Positions 36,147 through 44,767 are shown, numbered from the stretch's first letter. The stretch: 47,948 nucleotides of DNA from Gammaproteobacteria bacterium (GCA_029864095.1 JAOTUB010000012.1:1-47948), one strand, 5' to 3'. The notes: a model not told the origin generated them from the letters alone. Made by a program: numbers and translations.

Positions 36147-36916
36147 CCGATTTGCTGGCATCACTGAAATCGGAATGGGAACTGGCCCAGGGCGGCCCCC
36201 CCACAAGGGTGCCCCTTTACCACCAGCTCTATTCGGTGCTCAAGGCCGCGATTATAGATGGCACGATCGCCTACGACGCCCAGATGCCGACCGAGCAACA
36301 GCTTGCCGCGACCTTTGACGTTTCCCGCATCACGGCAAAACGGGCGATGGACGACCTTGCCGCCGAAAACCTGATCGCCCGTTTTCGCGGCAAAGGTTCA
36401 CATGTCACTTACCGGTACAAGCCTCAGCCCGTGCGGGCGCCGTTGGTCGCGATGCTCGAGGACCTCATTGAGATGGGAAAGCACAGCATTATTCGTGTGA
36501 TTTCCGTTGAAAAAGTCGTGCCGCCAGCCGAGATTCGGGAGCAACTCGGATTGAGTGATCGGGATACCGTTCACAAGGTCGTTCGTGTCCTGAGTAATGA
36601 AGACGGTGAACCCTACGCGCACTACGTTAGCTGGACAGCCGGAGTTACCGATGGCTTCACGAAAAAGAATCTCGAAAGCAGAGCGCGACTGGATGTTTTA
36701 CGAGATTGCGGCTTCAGGCTCACCAGGGTCGATCAGGTGTTGAGCGCCGAAAAGGCATCGACGAATATCGCGCACGAACTTCAGGTCGAGCCCGGAGAGG
36801 CCCTGTTGTCGGTGCGGAGGAACTCGTACAACGAAGATGGCATCGTCGTCGACGTTCTGGAGTGTTTGTACAACCCGAAGCGCTACCAGTTCGCGATGGT
36901 GCTGGGTGTCGATTGA
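36143..36916 (+). CDS. GntR-family regulator with UTRA domain
   Basis: A 257-residue HutC-type regulator: N-terminal winged helix (PLYHQLYSVLKAAIIDGTIA …, MPTEQQLAATFDVSRITAKR AMD) and a C-terminal UTRA ligand-binding domain (EDGEPYAHYVSWTAG). It is translated with the B subunit and lies just before the TonB receptor, so it probably controls the cluster in response to the substrate or an intermediate. Confidence 0.92.
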   Translation: MTDLLASLKSEWELAQGGPPTRVPLYHQLYSVLKAAIIDGTIAYDAQMPTEQQLAATFDVSRITAKRAMDDLAAENLIARFRGKGSHVTYRYKPQPVRAPLVAMLEDLIEMGKHSIIRVISVEKVVPPAEIREQLGLSDRDTVHKVVRVLSNEDGEPYAHYVSWTAGVTDGFTKKNLESRARLDVLRDCGFRLTRVDQVLSAEKASTNIAHELQVEPGEALLSVRRNSYNEDGIVVDVLECLYNPKRYQFAMVLGVD

Positions 36917-36921
36917 CATCG

Positions 36922-36937
36922 ATTTTGCCCGCAAAAT
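36922..36937. promoter_or_regulatory. Perfect palindrome upstream of the receptor gene
   Basis: ATTTTGC-CC-GCAAAAT, 6 bp after the GntR stop codon and about 80 bp before the receptor start. A 7-bp perfect inverted repeat in the only gap of the cluster and next to the regulator gene is a good candidate operator. An AT-rich stretch with a -10-like TATAAC follows. Confidence 0.4.
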
Positions 36938-37016
36938 GACTTATTGTTAGGCTTTTATAACTTTTAAAGATGACAGGCGAAACATAACCGGAAAATCAAC
37001 AGACGAGATCACTGCC

Positions 37017-39530
37017 ATGAAAACACTATGCAAACTGCTTGGACTGATTCTCTCAATGTCCGTTCTGCCATTCGCAGCAGCGGACGCGCAGCAAGGAGGC
37101 GTTTCCGCGATGGACGAAGTCGTCGTGACCGCCCGAAAACGTGCTGAAAGTCTTCAGGATGTGCCGATCGCCATCACGGCGTTCACGGAAGAGACGATAG
37201 AGCGCGCGGGCATCGAGCGACCCGCGGATTTCATATCGCTGATGCCGAACGTCACGATCGTCGATACGGCAAACGTGGGTGACACGCAGGTCAGTATTCG
37301 TGGCATCGTTTCGACCCGCGACGCGGAGTCCACGTTCGCTTACGTTGTCGACGGAATCCTGAGCACGAATCCCAACAGCTTCAACGAAGAACTGGTCGAC
37401 GTGCGGCAGATCGAAGTGCTCAAAGGTCCGCAAGGAGCATTGTACGGACGCAACGCGGTCGCCGGCGCCATTCTGGTCACGACTAAAGACCCCGGCGATG
37501 AATTTGCTGGCAAGGTTAAAGTGGGCGGCGGCAGCGATGGGCTGGCAAAAGCATCGCTGCGCTTAAGCGGGCCGCTTGGCGAAACTGTGCGGGGCAGTAT
37601 CGCTGCCAGCTATCGCGAATTCGACGGCGTCTATTCGAACATTTACGAGAATGCCGGATCTGACGTTGACTATCTTGAAGATACGACTGTGCGCGCCCGC
37701 CTGATGTTCGAGCCTAACGACAACCTCAGCTGGGATGTGCGTGCCGGTTACTCGGACGTTAGCGGGGGCGCGATCAATTTCAATGCCGTGTTTGCGATTC
37801 CGGCGTTCAACGCGATAGGGTCGAATTTCTTTGCGGACGTGAATGATCATGACTTCACTTTTGGCTTTAACGTTCCCGGTGAGAACGAACAGGAAACGAC
37901 CGAGTTTGCCGTGAAAGGCGACTACACAACGGAAAACGGCGACTGGACATTCATTGCTTCGTACAACGACCTCGACGAGTACCTGTTGTCCGACGGAACG
38001 AGCGCCACGTTTTACGGTTATGAACTAACGCCGGCATGTCAGACTGATCGAGCATCGCTAAACAGCTTTACACGACCGGATCTGTTTGGCGATCCGGTGT
38101 CACCCTTCCTCGTATTGCCGCCACCGCCACCGCCCGAAAACGACTTTGCTGGAATCTACGGTCCATACACTGCGACTGCCTGTGATGGCTACCAGTACCA
38201 GGAACGCAATCAGAAGGACACCAGTGTTGAGGTGCGCTTTACCTCACCACAGGATCAACCGATTCGCTGGATCGCCGGTCTGTATGCGACAGAAATCGAT
38301 CGTGAAGTTGTCGTCGCATACGGGGCCGATCAAGGTCTCGGTTTCTTGAGACAGCCATACATCGACCCGACCGGGCCGAACCCGACCGACTTGCTGTTCT
38401 GGGATGATTTTGAGACCAGCGTGATCGCCGCATTCGCTGAAATCGGTTTCGACATCGGCGAATCCAGTGAGCTGTCGATCGCGTTGCGTTGGGACCAGGA
38501 AGACCGCGACGTCAGCAACCAGGTACCGAACGTGAACGCTTCGGGACTAAACGGTAATGCGCAGGGACCCATCAACCCTGCGTTCAACACGAACCCTGGC
38601 GGTATTCCTTCACGCAGCCGCACATTCGATCAACTGCAGCCCAAAGTGTCATGGCGCTGGGCCGCGACTGACCAGATCAACGTCTACGCAAGCTGGGGTA
38701 TCGGCTTTCGCAGCGGCGGCTTCAACTCCATCGGTAGCGAGGACCTGCTGAATTTTTGGTTTAACAGCGGCTTCGGCGGCCCCGGCGAAGTGGTCCAGGC
38801 TGGCCTTACGATCAGGGACGAATACGACAAAGAAGTATCGAGTAGTTTCGAACTCGGTCTCAAAACACAGTTGATGGACAATCGCTTGCGACTGAATGCG
38901 GCAGTTTTTAATACTGAGGTCGAGGATAACCAGTTCTTCGAGTTCTTTGCGGGTCCGTTCGGTCTGTTGCGGGTAGTGACGACTATCGATGAAACCACGA
39001 TTCAGGGTTTTGAGGCGGACTTCAACTTCCTGGCGACTGAGAATTTCTCGGTGTTTGGCGGCATTGGCTTACTGGATTCGGAAATCGATAAAAACCTGAA
39101 TCGACCCTTGTCCGAAGGCAACGATGTGCCACAGGCACCTGAAGAGACCTTCAATCTCGGAGCCCAACTGGACTTTCCGATGGGCAACAACATGAATTTC
39201 TATGCGCGAGCCGATTTTCAGCATGTTGGTGAAATGTGGTTCCACACGCTGCAGGGTGAGTCGACCCCTACGATTTGGCAGGCGTTTCCAAACCTGGATT
39301 TTCTTGGCGATCGATCGCAGGACTTTTCGAAGACCAGACGAGATTCTTACGATACGGTCGACCTTCGCATAGGCATCGAAGGCGAGAACTGGTCAGCGAC
39401 GGTGTGGGGCCGCAACATCACGGACGAAGACTATCTCGAGGAAGTCATTCCGGCGGCCGAATTCGGCGGATCGTTTATTCATCCGGCCGCGACGGCAACC
39501 TACGGCGTGGAATTCAGCTATAGCTTTTGA
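37017..39530 (+). CDS. TonB-dependent outer-membrane receptor
   Basis: An 837-residue receptor with a signal peptide (cleaved about residue 25, AADA-QQ), TonB box region MDEVVVTARKR, plug domain (DVPIAITAFTEETIERAGIE … VLKGPQGALYGRNAVAGAI) and a 22-strand-type barrel ending in an aromatic residue (GVEFSYSF). Barrel strands include WAATDQINVYASWGIGFRSG. A proline run (LPPPPPP, near residue 365) sits in an extracellular loop. Placed within the catabolic cluster, it probably imports that cluster's substrate. Confidence 0.93.
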   Translation: MKTLCKLLGLILSMSVLPFAAADAQQGGVSAMDEVVVTARKRAESLQDVPIAITAFTEETIERAGIERPADFISLMPNVTIVDTANVGDTQVSIRGIVSTRDAESTFAYVVDGILSTNPNSFNEELVDVRQIEVLKGPQGALYGRNAVAGAILVTTKDPGDEFAGKVKVGGGSDGLAKASLRLSGPLGETVRGSIAASYREFDGVYSNIYENAGSDVDYLEDTTVRARLMFEPNDNLSWDVRAGYSDVSGGAINFNAVFAIPAFNAIGSNFFADVNDHDFTFGFNVPGENEQETTEFAVKGDYTTENGDWTFIASYNDLDEYLLSDGTSATFYGYELTPACQTDRASLNSFTRPDLFGDPVSPFLVLPPPPPPENDFAGIYGPYTATACDGYQYQERNQKDTSVEVRFTSPQDQPIRWIAGLYATEIDREVVVAYGADQGLGFLRQPYIDPTGPNPTDLLFWDDFETSVIAAFAEIGFDIGESSELSIALRWDQEDRDVSNQVPNVNASGLNGNAQGPINPAFNTNPGGIPSRSRTFDQLQPKVSWRWAATDQINVYASWGIGFRSGGFNSIGSEDLLNFWFNSGFGGPGEVVQAGLTIRDEYDKEVSSSFELGLKTQLMDNRLRLNAAVFNTEVEDNQFFEFFAGPFGLLRVVTTIDETTIQGFEADFNFLATENFSVFGGIGLLDSEIDKNLNRPLSEGNDVPQAPEETFNLGAQLDFPMGNNMNFYARADFQHVGEMWFHTLQGESTPTIWQAFPNLDFLGDRSQDFSKTRRDSYDTVDLRIGIEGENWSATVWGRNITDEDYLEEVIPAAEFGGSFIHPAATATYGVEFSYSF

Positions 39531-39538
39531 CCGCATGC

Positions 39539-40162
39539 ATGAGTGACGACCTCACAGAGAATTACCGCGGCGCTTTTGACGGCAGCCTTGGCTTCGGCAA
39601 AATGCCCGCGCTAATTCTCGTCGATTTTGTCGAGGCTTACTTTGACAAAAGCAGTGCACTGTATGCGGGCGCGGAAGATGCGCTTGCTTCCGCTTTGCGC
39701 ATCCGCGACGCCGCACGTAATGCCGGCGTTCCCGTTTTTTACACCAACGTCGTGTATCAGCAAGGCGGCGCCGACGGCGGTGTTTTCTACCGCAAGGTAC
39801 CGGCGTTGGAAGCCTTCGTCCAAGGTAACCCGCTCGGGCGCTGGCCCGAAGGATTGGTGCCGGCCGAGGATGAACGCGTCATATCGAAGCAATATCCCAG
39901 TGCATTCTTCGGCACTACGCTCGCAGACGAGCTGACCGCGCGTGGTATCGATACCCTTATCATCACAGGCTTGACGACCAGCGGTTGTATTCGGGCCACG
40001 TGTGTGGACGCGATGTCCCACGGCTTTATACCGATCGTGGTGGCTGACGCATGCGGCGATCGACATCAGGCCCCGCACGACGCCAACCTGTTTGATATGA
40101 ACGCCAAGTATGCGGATGTTGTAGACGAACAAACCGTAATCGACTATCTGAGGGGCCTATGA
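39539..40162 (+). CDS. Isochorismatase-like cysteine amidohydrolase
   Basis: A 207-residue cysteine hydrolase of the isochorismatase/N-carbamoylsarcosine amidohydrolase family. The triad is visible: Asp in ALILVDF, Lys in ISKQYPSAFFG, Cys in GLTTSGCIRATCVDAM. ATG 39539 is the likely start; the frame is open from TTG 39527, which would overlap the receptor stop. Family members hydrolyse N-carbamoyl compounds and maleamate-like amides. Overlaps the lyase gene by 4 bp. Confidence 0.88.
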   Translation: MSDDLTENYRGAFDGSLGFGKMPALILVDFVEAYFDKSSALYAGAEDALASALRIRDAARNAGVPVFYTNVVYQQGGADGGVFYRKVPALEAFVQGNPLGRWPEGLVPAEDERVISKQYPSAFFGTTLADELTARGIDTLIITGLTTSGCIRATCVDAMSHGFIPIVVADACGDRHQAPHDANLFDMNAKYADVVDEQTVIDYLRGL

Positions 40163-41070
40163 GCAAACGACAGATCACCATCGTCGAGGTTGGTCCGCGA
40201 GACGGGCTACAAGGCGAACCCGAGATTCTGCCGACAGACAGCAAAGTTGTATTTATAGAGAAGGCAATCGACGCTGGCATTCGCCGACTCGAAGTTGCGA
40301 GCTTTGTGCATCCGAAACTGGTGCCGCAGATGGCCGACGCCGAAGCATTAATCGAAAAGCTGCCGCAGCGCGACGAGGTTTCTTATATCGGCCTAATCAT
40401 GAATGAGCGGGGGCTGGATCGGGCGCTCTCGACGAAGATTAACGAGATCGGCATGGTCGTGGTGGCGAGCGACACCTACAACCGCAAGAACCAGGGTGTG
40501 GGCACCGAGGAATCCGTGGCGGAATGGCGCAGGATTGGAGCGAAGGCCAAGGCGGCGGGCCTGCGCGCCAATGTCATGATTTCCTCGGCTTTTGGTTGTC
40601 CTTACGAAGGCGAAGTCAAAGTCGAGCGCGTGATCGAACTGGCCAAACAGCTTGTGGATGCCGGTCCTGCCGAGCTTGGCATCGCTGACAGTATTGGCGT
40701 CGCGGTACCGGATCAGGTCACCGAGTTGTTGGGCCGGGTAAAGGAAGTCATCGGCGATATTCCGCTGCGCTGTCATTTCCACAACACGCGAAATACCGGC
40801 CTCGCCAATGCCCAGGCTGCCGTGGCCGCAGGCGTTGCTTACCTGGACGCAAGCATCGGCGGCATCGGCGGATGTCCCTTCGCCCCGGCGGCAACCGGAA
40901 ATATTCCAACCGACGACTTGCTGTACATGCTGGATCGGTCGGGCGTCGAGACCGGCGTTTCCCTGGAGCAAATCATCGGAGTCAGTCGCTGGCTCGAAGA
41001 GGAGCTCGGCCGCAGCGTACCGGCCCTGTTGCCGAAGGCAGGCGGATTTCCGACGGGCCGTGCGGCCTGA
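40159..41070 (+). CDS. HMG-CoA lyase family enzyme
   Basis: A 303-residue TIM-barrel lyase. Hallmarks: VEVGPRDGLQGEPEILPT near the N-terminus, SSAFGCPYEGEV, and the C-terminal signature SIGGIGGCPFAPAATGNIPT with the catalytic Cys. Such enzymes split 3-hydroxy-3-methylglutaryl-CoA or related acyl-CoA. ATG overlaps the preceding stop, so it is coupled to the amidohydrolase. With the CoA-transferase, a citramalyl-type or HMG-type acyl-CoA cleavage is plausible but not shown. Confidence 0.92.
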   Translation: MSKRQITIVEVGPRDGLQGEPEILPTDSKVVFIEKAIDAGIRRLEVASFVHPKLVPQMADAEALIEKLPQRDEVSYIGLIMNERGLDRALSTKINEIGMVVVASDTYNRKNQGVGTEESVAEWRRIGAKAKAAGLRANVMISSAFGCPYEGEVKVERVIELAKQLVDAGPAELGIADSIGVAVPDQVTELLGRVKEVIGDIPLRCHFHNTRNTGLANAQAAVAAGVAYLDASIGGIGGCPFAPAATGNIPTDDLLYMLDRSGVETGVSLEQIIGVSRWLEEELGRSVPALLPKAGGFPTGRAA

Positions 41071-41090
41071 TTGTTACAATCGGTTTTCTG

Positions 41091-41459
41091 GTGTCGCCCT
41101 CATCTGTCCATCATATTAATTTTGTCGTCCGCGACCTGGACGAGGCGTGCTCTCGCTTCGAAGATGCGCTCGGTCTCGAGCGTTTCGAGCGTGTAGATCA
41201 TGCGCTGCGCGGCGCGACAGTCGCCCGCAGCCGGGTCGGCGAGACCTGGCTGGTACTGGTCGCACCGTATGATCCCGCAACGGTGCCGGGCCGCTTTCTC
41301 GAAGAGCACGGCGAGGGTTTCTTCCTGTTGTCGCTCGCAGTCGACGCTTTGCAGGAGTCTCGTGCAGGCATCCTCGACTGGCGCGTCAAGGACGTTGGCG
41401 AAATAAAGGGCGCGTTGTTCCAGTTCACCGAAGCAGAGAAGCGCGACGCGTCGAACTGA
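41091..41459 (+). CDS. VOC-family (glyoxalase fold) protein
   Basis: A 122-residue protein beginning VHHINFVVRDLDEACSRFED ALG, the start of a glyoxalase/methylmalonyl-CoA epimerase-like fold with a metal-ligand His near residue 6. It is shorter than most epimerases. GTG 41091 was chosen as the first start after the lyase stop; there is no clear ribosome site, so it may be translated by coupling. Probably the last gene of the cluster. Confidence 0.7.
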   Translation: MSPSSVHHINFVVRDLDEACSRFEDALGLERFERVDHALRGATVARSRVGETWLVLVAPYDPATVPGRFLEEHGEGFFLLSLAVDALQESRAGILDWRVKDVGEIKGALFQFTEAEKRDASN

Positions 41460-41538
41460 CTCAAGGCAGCCTGCTACCAATCGACCAGAGGACGCGGCAG
41501 AGTTTTCATGCGACCCCGTTTTTCAGAGAAAAGGGCAG

Positions 41539-41563
41539 AGAAAAGGGGACAGACCCCTTTTCT
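41539..41563 (+). repeat. Hairpin with GGGGACAGACCCC core
   Basis: AGAAAAGGGG-ACAGA-CCCCTTTTCT, a perfect 10-bp stem with 5-nt loop. It replaces the sequence that should precede the toxin relic at 41563. Similar GGGGACA hairpins lie at 44593 and 44768, pointing to a REP-like family. Confidence 0.5.
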
Positions 41564-41803
41564 GTGGATGGTCGGCGGAGTTTGCAGGCTATTCTGGAAC
41601 GGCGGCTACTGATGTAAATTGGCCCAAACGGCCCCAGAGCATCCTCCGGACAGGACTCGCTGCACCGCCAAGACACAATAGCCCCTTCACGGGGCTTTTT
41701 TGTTTTGGGAGAGGGTATGGGATTTCGAACCCTGTTTGACCAATCGGCCTGAGCCGGTTGGGCACGCAGCGCCGCAGGCGCAAGTGAATCCCACCCTCGC
41801 CGC
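41563..41803 (+). repeat. Intergenic module copy A with toxin relic
   Basis: Positions 41563-41670 repeat 42481-42588 (108 bp, 9 differences). The first 54 bp of that encode the last residues of a RelE/ParE toxin (VDGRRSLQAILERRLLM), so this is the 3' scar of a lost toxin gene. The module continues with a terminator (41680-41701) and ends in GAATCCCACCCTCGCCGC (41786-41803), similar to the tRNA-Ser 3' end. Modules C (44545) and D (47432) share its boxes. Confidence 0.65.
41680..41701 (+). terminator. Rho-independent terminator
   Basis: AGCCCC-TTCAC-GGGGCT followed by a T-run. A strong classical terminator 220 bp after the VOC gene; it belongs to repeat module A. Confidence 0.75.
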
Positions 41804-41873
41804 TTCTTGTGGAGCATGCCGGGGCCAGCTACTCGAAAAGTTTCCAAATCTGCATATTTTGTTTGGATTCGTT

Positions 41874-41902
41874 GGTACTAAATTAGGACAGAATTTAGTA
41901 CC
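41874..41902 (+). promoter_or_regulatory. Operator/promoter of toxin-antitoxin operon
   Basis: Perfect inverted repeat GGTACTAAATT (41874-41884) - 7 bp - AATTTAGTACC (41892-41902). It overlaps a possible promoter TTGGTA (41872) - 17 bp - TTAGTA (41895). Placed 25 bp before the antitoxin ATG, it is the expected autoregulatory site for the antitoxin or the complex. Confidence 0.7.
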
Positions 41903-41927
41903 ATAAAGGGTATGAAACGGAGCCATT

Positions 41928-42212
41928 GTGATGAAACCTAGCCAGTCAATTAAACCAATAAGTTTCCTGAAGACCCATACGGCTGAGGTCGTCCGCGACG
42001 TTAATGAGAATCGCGAAACGATCATCATCACTCAAAACGGCGAGGCTCGCGCAATTGTTCAGGACATTGCGACGTACGAGCAGACCCAGGAGACATTGGC
42101 GTTACTTAAGCTATTGGCGCAAGGAAAGCGCAGTATTGAGGATTCAAGGTCGCGACCGTTCAGGAAGGTGATACAAGAGCTGCGAGCAGAGCTGGCCAAT
42201 CCAAAAGCGTGA
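41928..42212 (+). CDS. Phd/YefM-family antitoxin
   Basis: A 94-residue protein. The N-terminal KPISFLKTHTAEVVRDVNEN RETIIITQNGEARAIVQD is the Phd/YefM DNA-binding fold; the C-terminal half (LLKLLAQGKRSIEDSRSRPF) is the likely toxin-binding tail. It neutralises the downstream toxin and represses the operon through the palindrome at 41874. Overlaps the toxin by 4 bp. Confidence 0.88.
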   Translation: MMKPSQSIKPISFLKTHTAEVVRDVNENRETIIITQNGEARAIVQDIATYEQTQETLALLKLLAQGKRSIEDSRSRPFRKVIQELRAELANPKA

Positions 42213-42535
42213 CCAAGTATCGTGTCAGGATTGTTCGAGAGGCCGAGGAGGACCTGGCTGAGTTAATCGATTACATCTCCAACCACGATTCGATCGAACG
42301 CGCGGCTTACGTGCTCGAAAGATTGCTGGCAGTCTGCGAACGGCTCGAGAAGTATCCTGAACGGGGGCACTTTCTCCCCGAATTACGTTCCTTAGGTATC
42401 AAGAGCTATCGCGAGGTCCACTTCAAGCCCTACAGGATCATCTACGAGGTGATTGGTCGCGAGGTTTTCATTCAGCTGATTGTGGATGGTCGACGGGGTT
42501 TGCAGTCTATTCTGGAACGGCGGCTACTGAGGTAA
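42209..42535 (+). CDS. ParE/RelE-family toxin
   Basis: A 108-residue toxin. EAEEDLAELIDYISNHDSIE RA, RGHFLPELRSLGIKSYREVH and RIIYEVIGREVFIQLIVDGR R are the typical ParE/RelE elements; the ending in LILERRLL-type sequence is intact. GTG 42209 overlaps the antitoxin stop. Whether it inhibits gyrase (ParE) or cuts mRNA (RelE) cannot be told from sequence. Its 3' end is duplicated as a relic at 41563. Confidence 0.87.
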   Translation: MTKYRVRIVREAEEDLAELIDYISNHDSIERAAYVLERLLAVCERLEKYPERGHFLPELRSLGIKSYREVHFKPYRIIYEVIGREVFIQLIVDGRRGLQSILERRLLR

Positions 42536-42588
42536 ATTGGCCCAAACGGCCTCAGAGCATCCTCCGCAGAGGACTCGCCCCACCGCCA
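42481..42588 (+). repeat. Direct repeat with 41563-41670 (copy B)
   Basis: 108 bp covering the last 18 codons of the toxin gene and the following box ending in CACCGCCA, about 92% identical to module A. This copy does not carry the tRNA-like tail. Confidence 0.8.
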
Positions 42589-42597
42589 GAAATCAGA

Positions 42598-42627
42598 AGG
42601 GCCCCGCTTCGCGGCCTTTTTTTCTTT
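42598..42627 (+). terminator. Terminator after toxin gene
   Basis: GGCCCCGC-TTC-GCGGCC with bulge, followed by a run of seven T. Ends the toxin-antitoxin transcript 54 bp before the DUF885 gene. Confidence 0.65.
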
Positions 42628-42680
42628 ACTTGTGCGTAGAATGTTGCGCTTACACTTGTTGGAAAAGTTTTGGGGTTTAC

Positions 42681-44531
42681 ATGAATTTGAAAGTAGGCGC
42701 GATTGTCGGCGCACTTGCACTGCTCACTGCGTGTGGGCCGAAAGAAGATGCGACGACATCGGTTGCGGATGTAAGACTGGCGAATGAGGAGTTCGACGCC
42801 GCGGTACAGGAAATGACGACGGCATATTTCTATCACGTCCCAGAGGCCGCGACACAACTCGGCGTATCCGAGGACGTCATGCCCGGTACCGCTCACAGGT
42901 TGATGGATCGATCGGTCGACGGGAATGCGGCTCGCAACCGCGCCCTCGAAGCGGCTCTTGTAAAGCTGAATTCCATCGACGCGGAGTCGCTGCGCCCGGA
43001 CAGGCGGCGTACACACGCGGTGCTTACGCTGTTATTCGAAGGCGCGCTGGGACCATCGCGAGTGGTGGACTATGGCACGACCGCGGGCGCGTGGACGCTA
43101 TGGTTTCTTCCGTATTCCATCGTTCAGAACTCCGGACCGACCGTCGACATTCCCAATTTTCTGAGCTCGCAACAGCCCGTGACGAATGCGGAAGAAGCAG
43201 AGACTTATCTGGTTCGGCTTGCAAGTGTCAAGGACGCGCTTGATGGAGCGCTCGAGAGCTATGGGCACGGTGTGCAAGCAGGCGCTATTCCGCCGGATTT
43301 CATCGTGGAGAAGTCGCTTGCCGTCGTTGAAGCCTTCATCGAGCCTCCAGCGGGAGAAAATTCGATATACGTCTCGTTTGTAGACAAGCTGGAGACGGCA
43401 GGAATTGAGAACGCCGAGGCATATGCGGACCGAGCATTGAAGATAATCGATGCGGACGTAATACCGGCTTACCAGCGTATTGCGGATTATATGCGTGAGA
43501 TCAGGGCATCTGCGCCGCACGATGCCGGCATATGGCGTCTGCCTGATGGCGAAGCACTTTATGCCGCGATGATTCGCCACATGACGGACTCGAATTTGTC
43601 GGCTGAGGACGTACATCAGACAGGCCTTGACGAGGTTGACCGCATAACGCGCGAAATGCACCAGATATTGCGTTCGGAAGGTTACACCGAGGGAACCGTT
43701 GGCGAACGCATGCTGAAACTCAATGTCGAGCCGCGATTTCTCTATTCCAACGATGCCGAAGGTAAGGAGAAGTTGCTGAACGACGTGCGGGCACTGGTCG
43801 ACGGCATGTACGCCGAGTTGCCCAACTGGTTCCGAAAGCTGCCGAAGCACAAGGTGGAGGTGCGGAGGGTTCCGGAATTCAGCCAGGATTCGGCGCCGAT
43901 GGGGTACTACAACAACCCGGCGCCCGACGGCTCTCGTCCCGGCTATTACTTCATCAACCTGCGCGATACCGCGTTGCACCCGAGCTGGACCTTGCCAACA
44001 TTGAGCTATCACGAAGCTGTACCGGGGCACCATCTGGACGGCGCAACGGCAATGGAACTGGAGGTGCCGCCAGTCGTCAAAGCGCTGTGGTCGAACACCA
44101 GTGGCGAAGGCTGGGCGCTGTATGCCGAGCGGCTAGCGGCCGAGAATGGTATGTATGCGAATGATCCTTATGGTGATCTCGGTCGTCTGCAGGCCGAATT
44201 GCATCGTGCGGTTCGCCTCGTGACAGATACGGGCATGCATGCGAAAAAATGGAGCCGCGAGCAGGCGATTGAATACATGGTCGATGTCGAAGGTCTGGAT
44301 GCGGCTACCGCTACATCCGAAATCGAACGATACGCCGTATGGCCGGCGCAGGCGCTAGGCTACAAGCTCGGTCAGTTGAGGATTTTGGCGCTGCGAGAGG
44401 AAGCAAAGCAGGCACTCGGCGACGCCTTCGATATCCGTGACTTCAATCAACAGGTACTTGACGTCGCATCCGCGCCGATGCCGTATATCGAGAACACGGT
44501 ACGCAACTGGATTGCGACTTCGATCGAGTAG
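42681..44531 (+). CDS. DUF885 family lipoprotein (putative metallopeptidase)
   Basis: A 616-residue protein starting at ATG 42681 with lipobox LTAC (MNLKVGAIVGALALLTACG), so exported and lipid-anchored; the open frame reaches back to 42537, but that extension reads through the terminator. The DUF885 core is a mostly helical fold with the metal-binding HEAVPGHH motif (about residue 445) and the later ENxxGEGWALYAE-like segment SNTSGEGWALYAERL. DUF885 proteins resemble zinc peptidases; the substrate is unknown. Confidence 0.88.
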   Translation: MNLKVGAIVGALALLTACGPKEDATTSVADVRLANEEFDAAVQEMTTAYFYHVPEAATQLGVSEDVMPGTAHRLMDRSVDGNAARNRALEAALVKLNSIDAESLRPDRRRTHAVLTLLFEGALGPSRVVDYGTTAGAWTLWFLPYSIVQNSGPTVDIPNFLSSQQPVTNAEEAETYLVRLASVKDALDGALESYGHGVQAGAIPPDFIVEKSLAVVEAFIEPPAGENSIYVSFVDKLETAGIENAEAYADRALKIIDADVIPAYQRIADYMREIRASAPHDAGIWRLPDGEALYAAMIRHMTDSNLSAEDVHQTGLDEVDRITREMHQILRSEGYTEGTVGERMLKLNVEPRFLYSNDAEGKEKLLNDVRALVDGMYAELPNWFRKLPKHKVEVRRVPEFSQDSAPMGYYNNPAPDGSRPGYYFINLRDTALHPSWTLPTLSYHEAVPGHHLDGATAMELEVPPVVKALWSNTSGEGWALYAERLAAENGMYANDPYGDLGRLQAELHRAVRLVTDTGMHAKKWSREQAIEYMVDVEGLDAATATSEIERYAVWPAQALGYKLGQLRILALREEAKQALGDAFDIRDFNQQVLDVASAPMPYIENTVRNWIATSIE

Positions 44532-44544
44532 CGCCTCGAAATCG

Positions 44545-44757
44545 GCGGAACATTATCCGCACAAAACTCGCTCCACCGCCAAAAAAATGAAAAAAATGGG
44601 GACATTCCTGATTTCATCGAAATCAGGAATGTCCCCATTTTGAAATCTCGCTCGGTGTGGTTGAGGATGACAACCCTGTTCGACAAACGCAGCCGCGTAG
44701 CGGCATGTTGGCGCGGAGGCCGCAAAGCGGCCGACTCAATCCCACCCTTTCCGCCAC
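44545..44757 (+). repeat. Intergenic module copy C
   Basis: Contains the 5' box (CATTATCCGCACAAAACTCG, then CTCCACCGCCA), a hairpin (44593-44641), an AACCCTGTTCGAC core (44672), and the tRNA-Ser-like tail CAATCCCACCCTTTCCGCCA (44737-44756). Follows the DUF885 gene. No gene is seen between 44532 and 44819. Confidence 0.6.
44593..44641 (+). repeat. 23-bp perfect hairpin (REP-like)
   Basis: A 23-bp perfect stem around the 3-nt loop ATC, with core GGGGACATTCCTGATTTC. Much longer than a terminator stem; it looks like a palindromic element. A transcript through it from either strand would fold strongly. Confidence 0.7.
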
Positions 44758-44767
44758 AACAAAATAG

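Noticed and set aside
40872..41090. Upstream extension of the VOC protein
   Set aside because: Lies inside the HMG-CoA lyase gene in a different frame; the conserved VOC start is at 41091.
43098..44033. 311-codon minus-strand frame
   Set aside because: Lies wholly inside the DUF885 gene, whose family motifs are on the plus strand; no ribosome site or known motif.
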